In this document: piece by piece, positions 47,258 to 59,200 of the stretch
Numbering within the stretch: position 1 is the first letter of the stretch
Layout of the letters: each line of letters opens with the position of its first letter
Origin: Eudorina sp. 2006-703-Eu-15
Lineage: Eukaryota > Chlorophyta > Chlorophyceae > Chlamydomonadales > Volvocaceae
Assembly: GCA_003117195.1 (NCBI GenBank)
Contig: BDSI01000024.1
Location: forward strand, 589,347 to 653,346
DNA: 64,000 nt
Direction of reading: 5' to 3'
Notes under the pieces: generated by a model
Told to the model about the DNA's origin: nothing
Seen by the model: the letters and a program-made list of their open reading frames with translations, nothing else
Databases searched by the model: none
Translations under genes and position numbers: made by a program

Positions 47258-50200
47258 ATGAGATTGAATACCTTCGCATGGGGCCGAACTTTGGGCTTGG
47301 TGGTGCTCCTGGCCTGGCTTGCAGGTAATACCGTATGCGTGCTGCGACAGGCGCAGGGCCGACATCTCTTAGTTATATTATCAACCTGGATGAGATAGAT
47401 GAGTGATCTGCTATGTTGAAAGTTTCTGGCAATTGCAACCCCTCGGTCCTCGGCGCAAAATCAAAGAGGCGTGCTCGCTGGGCGTCATCTGCTTATTATG
47501 ATTTATTGGTGCTACAGGCGTGAGCTCGTATAAGGAATTCACCACATACGCGGATTCCTTGCTGGACGGGTCAACCCTGCTGACAAATGTCGAGCCGCAA
47601 AATGGCACGGCGTCTTGGCAGGCGTGCGCTGACCTGTGCCAGTCATACTTTGAGTGCGTTGGCTTCACATACAGGTGAGCTCGGGCGGCTGTGTCATTCA
47701 CCAACTGCTGATGACCGTACAGGCCCTGAGCGCAGCGGCTCAGTTGGGCCGGACAGACACGCCCCTTGCAGTCCTAATGCCATGCCAAGCCTTGACGGAA
47801 GTTCCTCCAGCTCACTCCCAGGACTTTCAACCGCACTGCGCAGCTCGCGCGCAGCGATCTGGGTCGGGCGGTTTGTCCGTAGCCCCGACTGCGTCCAAAC
47901 CCGAAAGCCAGATTCGCCGGGGCCCCATCCCCATCCACCCCCAGACCCCCTATAGCCCGCTCTCGTCCCCCATACACGGTTTCATGCCCTCGTAACGCCC
48001 TCACCCTCCGAAACCCAAATTGCAACGTCTCATTTGGGACCCCTGCCTCACACCTCCCCGCCCGGCCCCCACCCCACCCATCTCCCACCCCACTCCCGCC
48101 CCACTTCCAACCCATCCCCCTCCCACGACACTTCCCCCTACCCCCCGCGCCCGCCTGCAGCAAGGACGCCGGTGGTGGCCGCTGCTCGCTCCTGTCCTCT
48201 CGGGGTCTGGTGCAGTACAACGCGCTGCCCGGCACAGGGGCGGTCGCGGGGGTCAGAGGTGAGCGGCCCGGGGGCGAGAGATCAGGCCCGCTGCTGCTGC
48301 TGCGGCGGCGGCGGTGGCGGGGGCCAGGGGCCAGCCTTAGGACGGACCCAGGGCTTGGCGCCGGGCCGGTTGGTACTAGCGGGGCCGGCAGCCACTCGGG
48401 CCCGCGGGGGCCTCTGCACCCCGACCCACTCCCTCGCGACCAGCAGCTGGGGAACATGCGGTGCCGCGGTGCCGTGACACGTGCCAAACCCGCACGGTCT
48501 CGTCCCCCCCTTTGAAACCCAAACAACCGGGGACGGGGGAGCACGGGCCGCCACCACCACCACCGATAGCACCTGGCCGCGTCCCCGCCCTCCACCCTCC
48601 CCAGGCTATGCGGGCTGCGGCGGCACCGCCCCGCTGTGGGAGCAGCAGAGCCTCACGGGCCCGGAGAAGCGCACCTTCGCACTGACCAACGCGCCCTACC
48701 GGCGGCCCCCGCTGGTGCTGGCCTCGCCCAGTGCGCTGGCCTCCGCCAAACAGAGTTACGGGTGGGTGGCTGTGGCTGTGGGTGGCTGTGGCGGATGGGT
48801 GGCTGTGGCAGCAGTCGGGCGTCAGGGGGCGGGTCTGGGAAATGGAAGGAGGTGTGGGGGAGTCGGTGGTGGTGGTGGTGGTGGTGGTGGTGCTGCGGGT
48901 ACAGACGCACAGCTCCGGTTCGGAGGACACGCGCCCACATCCCGCCTGCGATTGTATTCTTGCGGGTAGGGTGGCTGGGTGGGTGTGGTCTCGCACATGG
49001 TGGGTGGCTGGGTGGCTGGGTGGGTGTGGTCTCGCACATGAAGGGGCGGCCGGGGCCGGTGGGGCGGGGGTCGAAAATGACTGCCTCCTGCGGGCTGGCT
49101 GGGGCTGGGATGCGGTCACGTCAGTAGGGCGACGCCCGTTCATGGCGCCACCCATCAAATCAATCCAAATGATACGGCATCTCGCCCCTCTCCCGACAGC
49201 CACTATTGCACTCCTCGTGCCTGTTCGCACCCATCCTCTCCCTCCTCCCTAATTGAACCCCCCCCGTTACCATATCACGATTGGCGGTCCCATCAAGCCA
49301 GGCAAGACAGCGAAACCCCCGCCCTCTCCCCCGCCCTCCCGCCCTGCGTCAGAGCCTACTCGGTCCAGGTGGTGGAGGTGACCCAGTGGGACTACACGCT
49401 GCAAGTCAGCGAAGGGGACTGGGAGGTGCACGTGCTGGTGCTGGACGGACTGCCGGAGGGTGAGCGGGCGGGGAGGAGCGGGCAGGAGGGGGGTCCAGGG
49501 AGGGTGGATGTCCAATGCCTCCCAAACCTTGTTCCGACCCAAATCCAGATGCGTAAATTGGTTTGCGACGCAGATCCGATGCATCGGTTCCCGAACCAGA
49601 TCCAGATTCGTGAATCGGGTCACGACCCAGATCCAGATGCGTGAATAGTTTCCGACCCAGATCCGATGCATCGGTTCCCGACCCAGATCCAGATTCGTAA
49701 ATCGGGTCCGGACCCAGATCCACCGCCTCGCCGTCCTCACGTCTCCCTTCAACCGCCGCCTCATTTGACGGACACTGCCTCCCCTGCTGCTGGGGAAGCG
49801 GACGAGTGGCAAGGGGGAGGGGAGAGGACCCGATGTGCTGCTTCCCAACCCGCCGACGCATCGGTCCGACCCTCCCGACCCTCCCGATCCTTCCACCCGC
49901 CCGTTCCCCAGAGATGGCCTTCTCCCGGGGTGTGTGGAGCTGCAACGACAGCTACAGCTGCGGCGCCTCCTGCCAGACCGCCCAGCTGCCCGGGGTGCCG
50001 CTGCTGCTGCCGGCGGGCCATTCTGCGGACAGCTTCGCGGTGGTGACGCAGAGGAACGGCACCGGGGGGGCCCTGCCCGCCAGCACGGTGTGAGGGGTGG
50101 GGGTGGGGGGACTGAGGCTGGGGAGGGAGGGCTGAGGAGGGGTATTATAGGAATTTGGTAGGCTGGGGAGGGGACTGGACGGGGTTGGTCTTTTGCGGTT

Positions 50201-53200
50201 TCGCTGTTTTTTTTGGCAAAAAGGCTGGGCCGCAGGCTGGGCCGCAGGCTGGGCCGCAGGCTGGGCCGCAGGCTGGGCCGCAGGCTGGGCCGCAGGCTGG
50301 GCCGCAGGCTGGGCCGCAGGCTGGGCGTGCTTAGTTAGGTTTGGACCAGTGGGGCAGCGGGCTGAGGCCGCTGGGTTCCAAGAAGGCGGCCATGGCATCG
50401 GAGCCCGGAGCGAGGAGGGGAAAGAGGGGAAAGAAAGTGAGGGAGCGGGAGAGCGAGGGGGCGCGGGGCAGACACCGGCGGTTGGGCCCCAACCTGGGCA
50501 ACCTGGCTTCACGGAAAGCCTCTCGAGCATTGCCGCACCCGGGGCTCGCCTCCACGCGCCTGAGGCTCTCCTGCCTCGGTCACCTCCCCGCTCGTTCACC
50601 TCCCCTGCACCTGGCAGCATCTGGCAGCAGCGCAGTATAAATATGTCTACCAATTTCTTATATCCCCTGCCCCTCCCCTGCCCCCTGCCCTGCCCCTCCC
50701 CTGCTGCCCCAGACGACCCCCGTGCTGCTGGTGGCCTCCTCCCCCACCCTCTCCTCCGCCGGCCTGACCCTGTGCAAGGGCTCCAGCGGCACCCTGGAGG
50801 GATTCCAAACCGACGTCCTGCTCGCGGACCACCCCATGGTGGCGGCCGGGGTGGAGGTGTACGACTGCCCCCCGACCGATCGCGGCAGGTACGGCAGCTG
50901 CGACTACCTGGCCTTCAGCGGCCCCGACGGCGTTGAATGCGCGGACCGGGACTACGTGACGGCGGTCAAGTTCGCCCGACCGCTCAGCAACGCGCCCAGC
51001 TTCGTGGTGCTGTCCATTCTGTCGGCGGAGGGGTAGGTGGTGTGGGGGGGATGGGGTGGGGTGGGGTGGGGTGGGCGGGCTTTGGGAGGGGGGAGGGGTG
51101 AGTAGGAAGGAGACCATGGGGGGCTTGGAGGGTTCGGAGCTCGGAAGCTTGGGTGATAAGGTACGGTATACGAAGAGAAGGCGACGAGGAGGGGGGCCTG
51201 CCGTCGCAGTGACACAGCAACTCCTGCTGCTCGTCCTCCTCCTCCGCAACCGCACCTAACATTCCGTGCAGGCACGCTGCACGGGCGTTCCTGCCCTCTA
51301 CAGTCTACACATCGGCAACACGAGCCCAGCCCCACAAGTCCTTTCCCACGTCGCCCTCACCCCACCCGACGCTCACTCTTCCTCTTTTTTCCTCTCTCTC
51401 ACACAGCTCCCTCCCCTTGATCCCTCCCCCCCCCGCCGCTCCCCCCTGCTTCCCCCCCCAGCGACCCCACCGCGGACGTGTCCTTCTCCGTGAGCTCCCG
51501 CTTCCTGGACCAGCAGGGCTTCGAGCTGGTCATCACCGCCCGCTGCACCACCCGGCTGTGGAGCCTGCGGGTGGCGTGGCTGGCGGTGCTGGCGGGGAGC
51601 TACTCGACCCCCTTTTGCCAGGGTGAGAGCTGAGAGGGAGGGCGGATGTGTGACCGGGGGGGGGGGGTCGCGGTGGCGGTGGGGGCAGGTAGTTGCAGGG
51701 GAGGGGGTACCGCTGCACCCAGCGAGGCGGCCGCAGAGAGGAGGCAGAGCGCAGCTTTGGAGACGGCAGCTGAGTTGGGTGGGGGACACACGAAAGGGGG
51801 GTGAGCCAGGCGGTGGCGTGGAGCCGGGGACGGGTTTGTAGGACGAGCAGGGGGGGAGGTCTGGTCATAGACCAGTGCCCTCCGCAGGGTCACGCCCAGT
51901 AGCTGCGGGCCGTCGCAAGAGCAGCCGGCAGCACCACCCCCGAGTGTGCCCGCCCGCCGCCCCTCCCTCCCGCCTTCCGTCCACATCTCAGACAGTCCTT
52001 GCATATTCAAAACCTTCAGCCCCTGTCAGAGCCAGTATGCATATGCTTATGCCAATCGCTCATGCCCCGCGGCCTCCTCCCCGGTTGCATCGCCCTATCG
52101 GTGTCTTCGCCCCCTTCCCCCCGTTCCCAGGACGTTGGGTGTGCCCGGGCGCGTTCTTCGGTTTTACTTCTTATTTTCAATTTAACCCCCTTCCCACCCA
52201 CCCAACCCGTCCCCCCCTCTCCCCCCGCCCCCCACACACCCGCCCAGCTTCCCGTTCCCGCTACGGCTACTTCTACCGGGGCTGCTACGCGGACGACGGG
52301 GGCTGGGTCCTGTACGAGGACCTGGCCCTGCGGGACCCGGGGATGACGGTGATGCGATGCGCGGGGCTGGCCCGGGCGGCGGGCAAGAGCGTGTTTGGGA
52401 TCATGGTAAGAGGCCGGGGGTGGGGGGAGGGAGGGGTGGCGAGAAAGGAGAGGGACCTGTCGTGCAGGGGTGCAGCGCTGTGTGTGTGTCTAGCGAAGAG
52501 ACCCGCCCGACCCAACCCGAGTACCAAAATACGGTGTGTGTGTGTTATCAAGGAGAAAAGCTGAGCCGTGTGTGTGTGTGTGCGGCGTGTGTGCTTAGTG
52601 AGAAGCCCGCCAGTGCGTGTGTGTGCGTGCAGCGCTGTGTGGATCCGGTTGCCCCTCCCCCTGCCCTTTCTCGGGCTACCAATTACCTACATAGTATACA
52701 ACTCCTGCCCCTGAACTTTGGCAGCAGCGCAATTTAAACCCCTGAACTCTGGCAGCAGCGCAATTTGAATATGTCTACGAATTACCTATACACCCCCTGC
52801 CCCACCGCTCCCTATCTTTGCTCGGTGGTGTTGCTGCTGCGCATCGCTTCGCGGCGGGGTGTACCCCAGAACGGCACAGACTGCCGCGGCGGCAAGGACC
52901 TGAGCCGTCTGGCGGCCAGCTACCCCTCCGCGCTGCCCTGCACCCGGCCCTGCCTGGCCAGTGGGGAGGTGGGGTGCGGGGGCGATGCGCTCCACTCCGT
53001 GTACTCGCTGGCGGACAGGTGGGGTCGAGCAGCGGCGGATGGGCCGACTGGGAGCAGAGGGGGCGACTGGGATCAGAAGGGGGGGCAGGGTGGTGCGGAT
53101 GCAGGCGTGTGGGGTTGGGGCGGGCGTAGGAGCTATGCTTTGAATCATCGGCCGGGCCCACCACTGGCCCCTGCCCTCGCAACTACAAGACATACGGTAA

Positions 53201-56200
53201 TCTCACTCGGTCAGCGTTGCTCAGGGTCATCCTCCCTGTCTTTCCGCTCCCCCTGGGCCCGCCCCTCTCCCCCTCCCCACTCGAAACCCACACCTCGACA
53301 CCCCAACCGCCCCGCCAGGTACTACCAGCAGCCCAACGCCAGCCGCGACACCGCGGACGCGCTGTGCCGCGACAGCGGGGGCGTGCTGGCGGCGCCGCTG
53401 AGCGGGGAGGAGGCGGCGGGGGTGGCGCACGTGGCCTCGGCCTCCCTGGAGCAGGGCGACAGCGTGTGGCTGGGCATGCGGCGCGGCAGCGGGCTGCCCT
53501 CCAAGCTGAGGGACAGCGACTGGGTGCTGGCGGATGGGCGGGCGCTGACCGGTGCGGTGGTTGGGGCAGTTGGGGCGGTTTATTTGGTTGAACCGGTTGC
53601 ACTCGTTGGGGACGTTAACGTTCGTTGGGTAACCATAACCCTCACCCCCCTGCGCTCTGACTATGGTCTACCAGTTTCCCATACCCCTTTGCTCTGGCAA
53701 TCAGCTCAGTTCCTCCTTGCCTCCCAATTTCCTGCCGATGAACCCCGTCCCCTCTCCCTCTCCCTCCCGCTCCTCCCGCCCCTCCCGCCCTTCCCGCCCC
53801 CAGGCGACTACCTCAACTGGTACAACCCGCTGGCCAATTCCGCGGCCGCGCAACCCGACGGCGGCCGCGCGGAGGTGTGCGTCGCCGCCTCCTCCCTGGA
53901 CCTGACGTGGGCGGATGTGGGCTGCGGTGCCGTGCGGACCGTGGTGTGCGAGCGGCTGTGTGAGTGGGGGGCCCTCTGGGGCCGGTCGGGGAGAGGAACA
54001 GGCCACACCCAAACGTCAAGAAAAGGGGGCGGAGCTTGGAGATTCAGTGTTCGAGGCGGGCTCGCTCGTTGGTGAGCCGAGGTCCCTGTCTCCCAGTCCC
54101 CTAAACCCCTCCTTCCCCCATCCGGCCCCCGACGTCCAACGCCCTGCTGGCAACAACAACAACAACACCCCTGCAACCCCCTCCCCCCCTCCCCTCCTCC
54201 CGCCCTGTTGCTTTTTACCCCCCCCCCCTTCCCTCTCGCTTCCGTCGTCCCAGTCTCCCTGCCCTCCGACGTGACCTTCGTGGGCTGCTACTCGGACGTG
54301 GGGGGCGCCTCCGTGCTGCCGGTGCCGCTGAGCGAGGAGCCCTCCCTGGCGCTGTGTGCGGAGAGGGCTCGGCTGGGGGGATACAAGTGAGGAGCGGGCG
54401 GCGGGAGGGCGTGGGGAGAGCGTTTAGAGGGGGTGTTGGGAGGGGGCGGCGGGAGGGGCCGCGGATCCAAACGAAGGATCGGGGCCCCAATTCAATTCAG
54501 CAATTCAATCCAGCACTCCAATCCAACAGAAATTATTTCGTCACGAATCAGCACACCGCAACCCAGCGCGGCCCCAGCGCGGCACAGTCCCGCGTAGCAC
54601 AGCACAGCACGGGCTTGCAGCCGGGTTCCTGGTGGGTGAGAAAGGTGTAAGAGCGCGCGACCCTCCCCGTCCCGTTCCATCCCGTGCTGAGCCCCGCCCT
54701 GCCCGGGCGACCTGCCCGCTGCCCCCCGCGCTGCCCCGCGCAGGCTGTTCGGCATGTGGATGGGCAGCCTGTGCTACGGCGGCAACGACACCGCCGCCCT
54801 CGGAGCGGCCTCCCAGGGCGTGTGTGACACCGCCTGCAGCCTGAGCCTGCCGGGGGTGCCCTGGGGGGGAGCACGGCCGCAGGGCATGTGCGGCAGCGGC
54901 GGCGGGGCGACGGCGGTGTACACGGCGGGTAGGGCCCTCCGGGAGAGGCGGGGGTTAAATTGAAATAAAGTAAGAAACCCGAAACGAACCCGGGCAGGCG
55001 GGGGTGTTCCGGTGTAGACTTTGATTAGTATTAGAAATGCTGGCCGTGGGCCGGCTAGGTAGCAGTCCTTGGGTTCAACCGCTACCACTCTTCTCGCCAG
55101 ATCTACTACGGTGTTTCCTACGTGGTCAGCCGTCCACTATCTGAGCACATCGGCTTCGTCTATTCCAACATCGGCGGTTATCGGTTTGGTGCTTTCTTGC
55201 GGTTTCGTTGTCTTAATTGACAAAGGGGATGTTCCGGGGGCCAGGGGGGCAAGCAGTACGGCTGGTTTGTGATCGTACCGAACACGCCCCAGAGCCACGA
55301 CATTGGAGACCGCGGACGGTTAGTGGGGAGGTCGCATTGCCCACCCTGGGGGGCCGGGACCATTCCAGGTCCTTCGGACCGACCCCCTCCTACCACCACC
55401 CCACATAAATCAGTCTTACACCGTTACACGCCTCCCCTGGAGCCCCGCCTCCGATTCGCCTGGCGTAATGCGCTTCTCCCCACCAAGGGGTAGTCTCCTC
55501 CTACCACCATCGCCACCTGCCCCAGCCCTGCCCCGCCTTGACCCCATCCCCACCTCCGGCGCTCGGCCCCGGCCCCGGCTCCTTCCCCCCCCCCCGCAGG
55601 CTCCCAGTTCTGCCGCAGCGGCACCCTCAGCACCGGGACCCATCCCCTGCGGCCCCAGAGGGCGGGGGGCGCCACCCCCTCCTTCACCCTGTCGCCCCCC
55701 TTCCTGGAGCTGCCCACCCTCCTCTACTCCATCCGCTCATGGAGCCGAGCCGCGCAGATGTGGGTCTGCATGTGTGGTAGTGATAGTGATAATGGGGAGG
55801 GGCCGGAGGCGGGGGGAAGTTTGAAATCGAAGAAGGGCAGACACATGCAGCCCGGCAATACACACGGGGAGGGTGGGTGGAAGGGAAAGTGGGGAAACCG
55901 TTTCACTGTCTTGGTTGGCCGCTGGGGGTAGCGGCCCGGCCTGGCCCGGGTTTCCGCGAGGTCAGGCCGCAGGGCTGGTCCCTGGACGGGTACCGGCTGG
56001 CTGTGCCGGCCGGCTGCGGTACCTGCTAAACCCCTTCTACCCCTAACCCCCGCCTGTGGCATTCAGCGCAATTTGCATTTGATTACTACCCTGTTCGCTT
56101 TGACCCACACCTCCATCAACCCTGGCGCGGGGGGACCCTGCGATACTGACGCTACGGTTACCCCTCCGCTCCCCTCCGCTCCCCTCCGTTCCCTGCCCCA

Positions 56201-59200
56201 TTCCTCCGTCGTGTCTTGCGGCCGACTAGTGCCTTCATCCATTTCCAATTGTCCGGCATTCATACCGTCCGCCGCGCCATGTCTCCCGAAGACGTCCCGT
56301 TTGCCAATCGATTATCCGCAACCTCCTCCCATCGCACCCCCTCCCATCCCGGCCCGACCCGCCCCGCAGCCTCTCCATCGAAATCACGCGCACCTCCGCC
56401 TCCTGGCACTCATTCAGCCTGGCCCTCTCCACCAACTACGTGCTCTTCTTCGGCACCCCGGGGGCCCTGTACGGCGCGGACCTGGACTGGATGGCGCTGG
56501 ACGGCCTGCCGTACGGTACGGGTTTACATTCCGTACAGTAGACTTGGAATTCGGGCCGCCTAAACAGCCCCAGACGACGCGTTCTGGAATGCCGCAATGT
56601 GTGTTTAATGAGAAGCCCACCCAGAACCGTCAGGCCGGATACGTACCCAAACCGCAATGTGTGTGATGAGCTTTCGAGGGGATTCGGAGGTGCTGCTGCT
56701 GCCGGGGCGCTGGCCCGGCGCGGCCGCGGCCTTCCGCTGGACGCTGTGGTGGTGGGGTTGAACACGGAGAAGAAAGCCCCGGGCGGGGTTGTGATGGGGC
56801 TGAGGGGTTTCGCGGGGGGTTTCGGAGCCGCCGTGCCTTCATGACCGGTGCGCGGAGACTTGCCGCCCCGCCGCCGTTGGGGGGCTGCTGCGGCTGCTGC
56901 AGCTGTCACCGATCAGCGATCCGCCGGCTGTGTGCTGCATGCCGAGTGCCGTCCCTCGAGGGATTCCCCTCACGGAGGGAACACCACCCCTTTTAGTGCA
57001 CCAACGGGGCCCCCCGGGGCCTGTTCGGTACTGACCGTGAACCTGCCGTACTGCGCGCGTTTCGATAGCGCCGCCCTCCACCGGCGGACGCCACCCCTCA
57101 CGTCATTCTTCCGATGCTTGACGAATCTCGTGGGCCGCGCCCGTGCACGTGTACCCCCGTACGGCACGTTTGCACGGCTGTACGGCGGTACGGCACGCGC
57201 AGGTGTGGATGTGGTCCGGGGCATCGGTTGCGGCGGCGACAACCGCTGTCCGGACGCCCCCGAGTGCTTCACCGCCTCGCTGCCGTACTTGCCGGCCGGG
57301 GCGGACGTGCCCTTCCTGGCGTTGTGGTCCACAGGCACCTCCAGGGAGGGATCCGAGGTGGGGCTGGGGGGTTTGGGGGCCGCAGGTCCGGGGGGGGGGC
57401 CGTCTGTTGTGTTGGGGTGGTGCGGGTGGTGATGGTGGTGGTGGGGTGTCGGTCTTGCACCGGGCGAGAGACACCTAGGGTTTGGTTGGGGGACAGAGGT
57501 GTCGTTCTTCATGTGTCGTGTACGGTAGTCGCGAATGTTCTTCTCTGTACCCTCTTTTGCCCTCGCTACACTACACACCCGATCTTTGTTCTGGTGGTCA
57601 ACGCAATGCACAATGCCTTCCAAGCCGCTACAACCATCCTCCCCGTCCACCCGCCGCCCGCCGCCCGCCGCCCGCCTCCCGGCTGGCTGACGCGTTGTTG
57701 CCGTGTTGTCGTATTCAGGTGAGCATGGACACCTCGGGCCTCAAGGTCTGCCCCACCGGCTCCTCCCCCGAGCTCATCGCCTTCTTCGCGGACCTCGTCA
57801 TCGCAGATTCGCCTTTTGTACGAACGGGTATGTACGGCGATGTGTTTTGTGCGTCGGGCGTGGTCGCGTGGCCGAGGACAAAGAGAGGTCATGCTCGGGG
57901 TCAGAACCCGGGCCTGGGCCTCTGAGGACCTGGGTCTGGGCCTGGTCGCTAAGCACCACCGTCCTGTCGAACACGTGCTCCATATTTGACGTGTATGTGT
58001 ATGTCGTACCCCCGCACGCAGTCTCCCCGCGGCCCTTTTCCCCACGCTCACCCCTCCGGTCCCGCCGTCCAAATCTTGCTCCCCCCGGCACCTCCCTATG
58101 GTACCGTATCTCCGCCCCGCCCGGCCCGACCCCCTCTCGATCCCCTCTCGACCCTCACCCCAGGCTTCTACAGCTGGACCTGCCCACCCGGCTCCGAGAC
58201 CGACCCCCAGGTCTGTCCCCTCACCGCCGCCAGCCGCTGCGAGGACCGGACCATGACCGCCACCATCACCTTCAGCCGCCCCCTACCCTACCCCGCGGAG
58301 AGCTATGGGTCCATCACCGTGATGCTGTCGCTGGTGGGTCGGTGGGTCGGTGGGTCGGGTGGGTCAGGATGGGTCGGGTGGGTCAGGATGGGTCAGGATT
58401 GGGTCAGGACATCGTCACCTGCCGCACCTCCGCGACTTCTGCCCTCCTGCTTTCCATCCCGTACCTAAATCCTACCGCCGAATCCAGTGCGATGGTTCGA
58501 CTCTCTCTTACCCTTCGTCCCTCGGGTCCGGGTCCAGGAAGGGACACTATCCCGCCTTCCCCTTCTCTTTGTTGGCCTTGGGCATGTACCTGGCCTGCTT
58601 GCTCCTCATGATTCAGCTCACAGCCCGTCTTGGCCTTCCGTCTCGTCTTCCTGCCCATGCCCTTGCTTCGGCTGGAGCCCCCACCCCTCGCACTTCGTGG
58701 GACAAACTCGCAACCAACGCGCAACCACCCCAACCACGTCAACCACTAATCCCCCAACGTCCAACCACCCCCGACACCAGAATTCCCTCCCTTTCTCCCC
58801 CGCACATGTCACACACATGCGCGCACACACACGCGTTTGCGCGGGTTGCATTTCTAAAACACGCGTTTGAGCAGGTGGCGGTGGACGGTGACTGTGGGGG
58901 CGGCGGCGGCGCCTGCACCAACGCCACCGTGTCGGCGTCCGCGGCGGGTGTGCAGACGTCGTCCTTCACGTTGGAATTGGTGGCGGGGTGCGACATGGCG
59001 GTGAGGGGGCTGCAGGTCAGCTACATGGCGGTGTGGGACGGAGCGGACCTGGCGGGAGGCGTGTGCGCGGGTGAGTGGGGATGGGGGCTGGGCGGGCTGG
59101 GGAGGGGGCTGGGGAGGGGGCTGGGGAAGGGGGCTGGGGCTGGGGAGGGGGGCTGGGGAGGGGGGGGGCTGGGGAAGGGGGCTGGGGAGGGGCACCGGTA

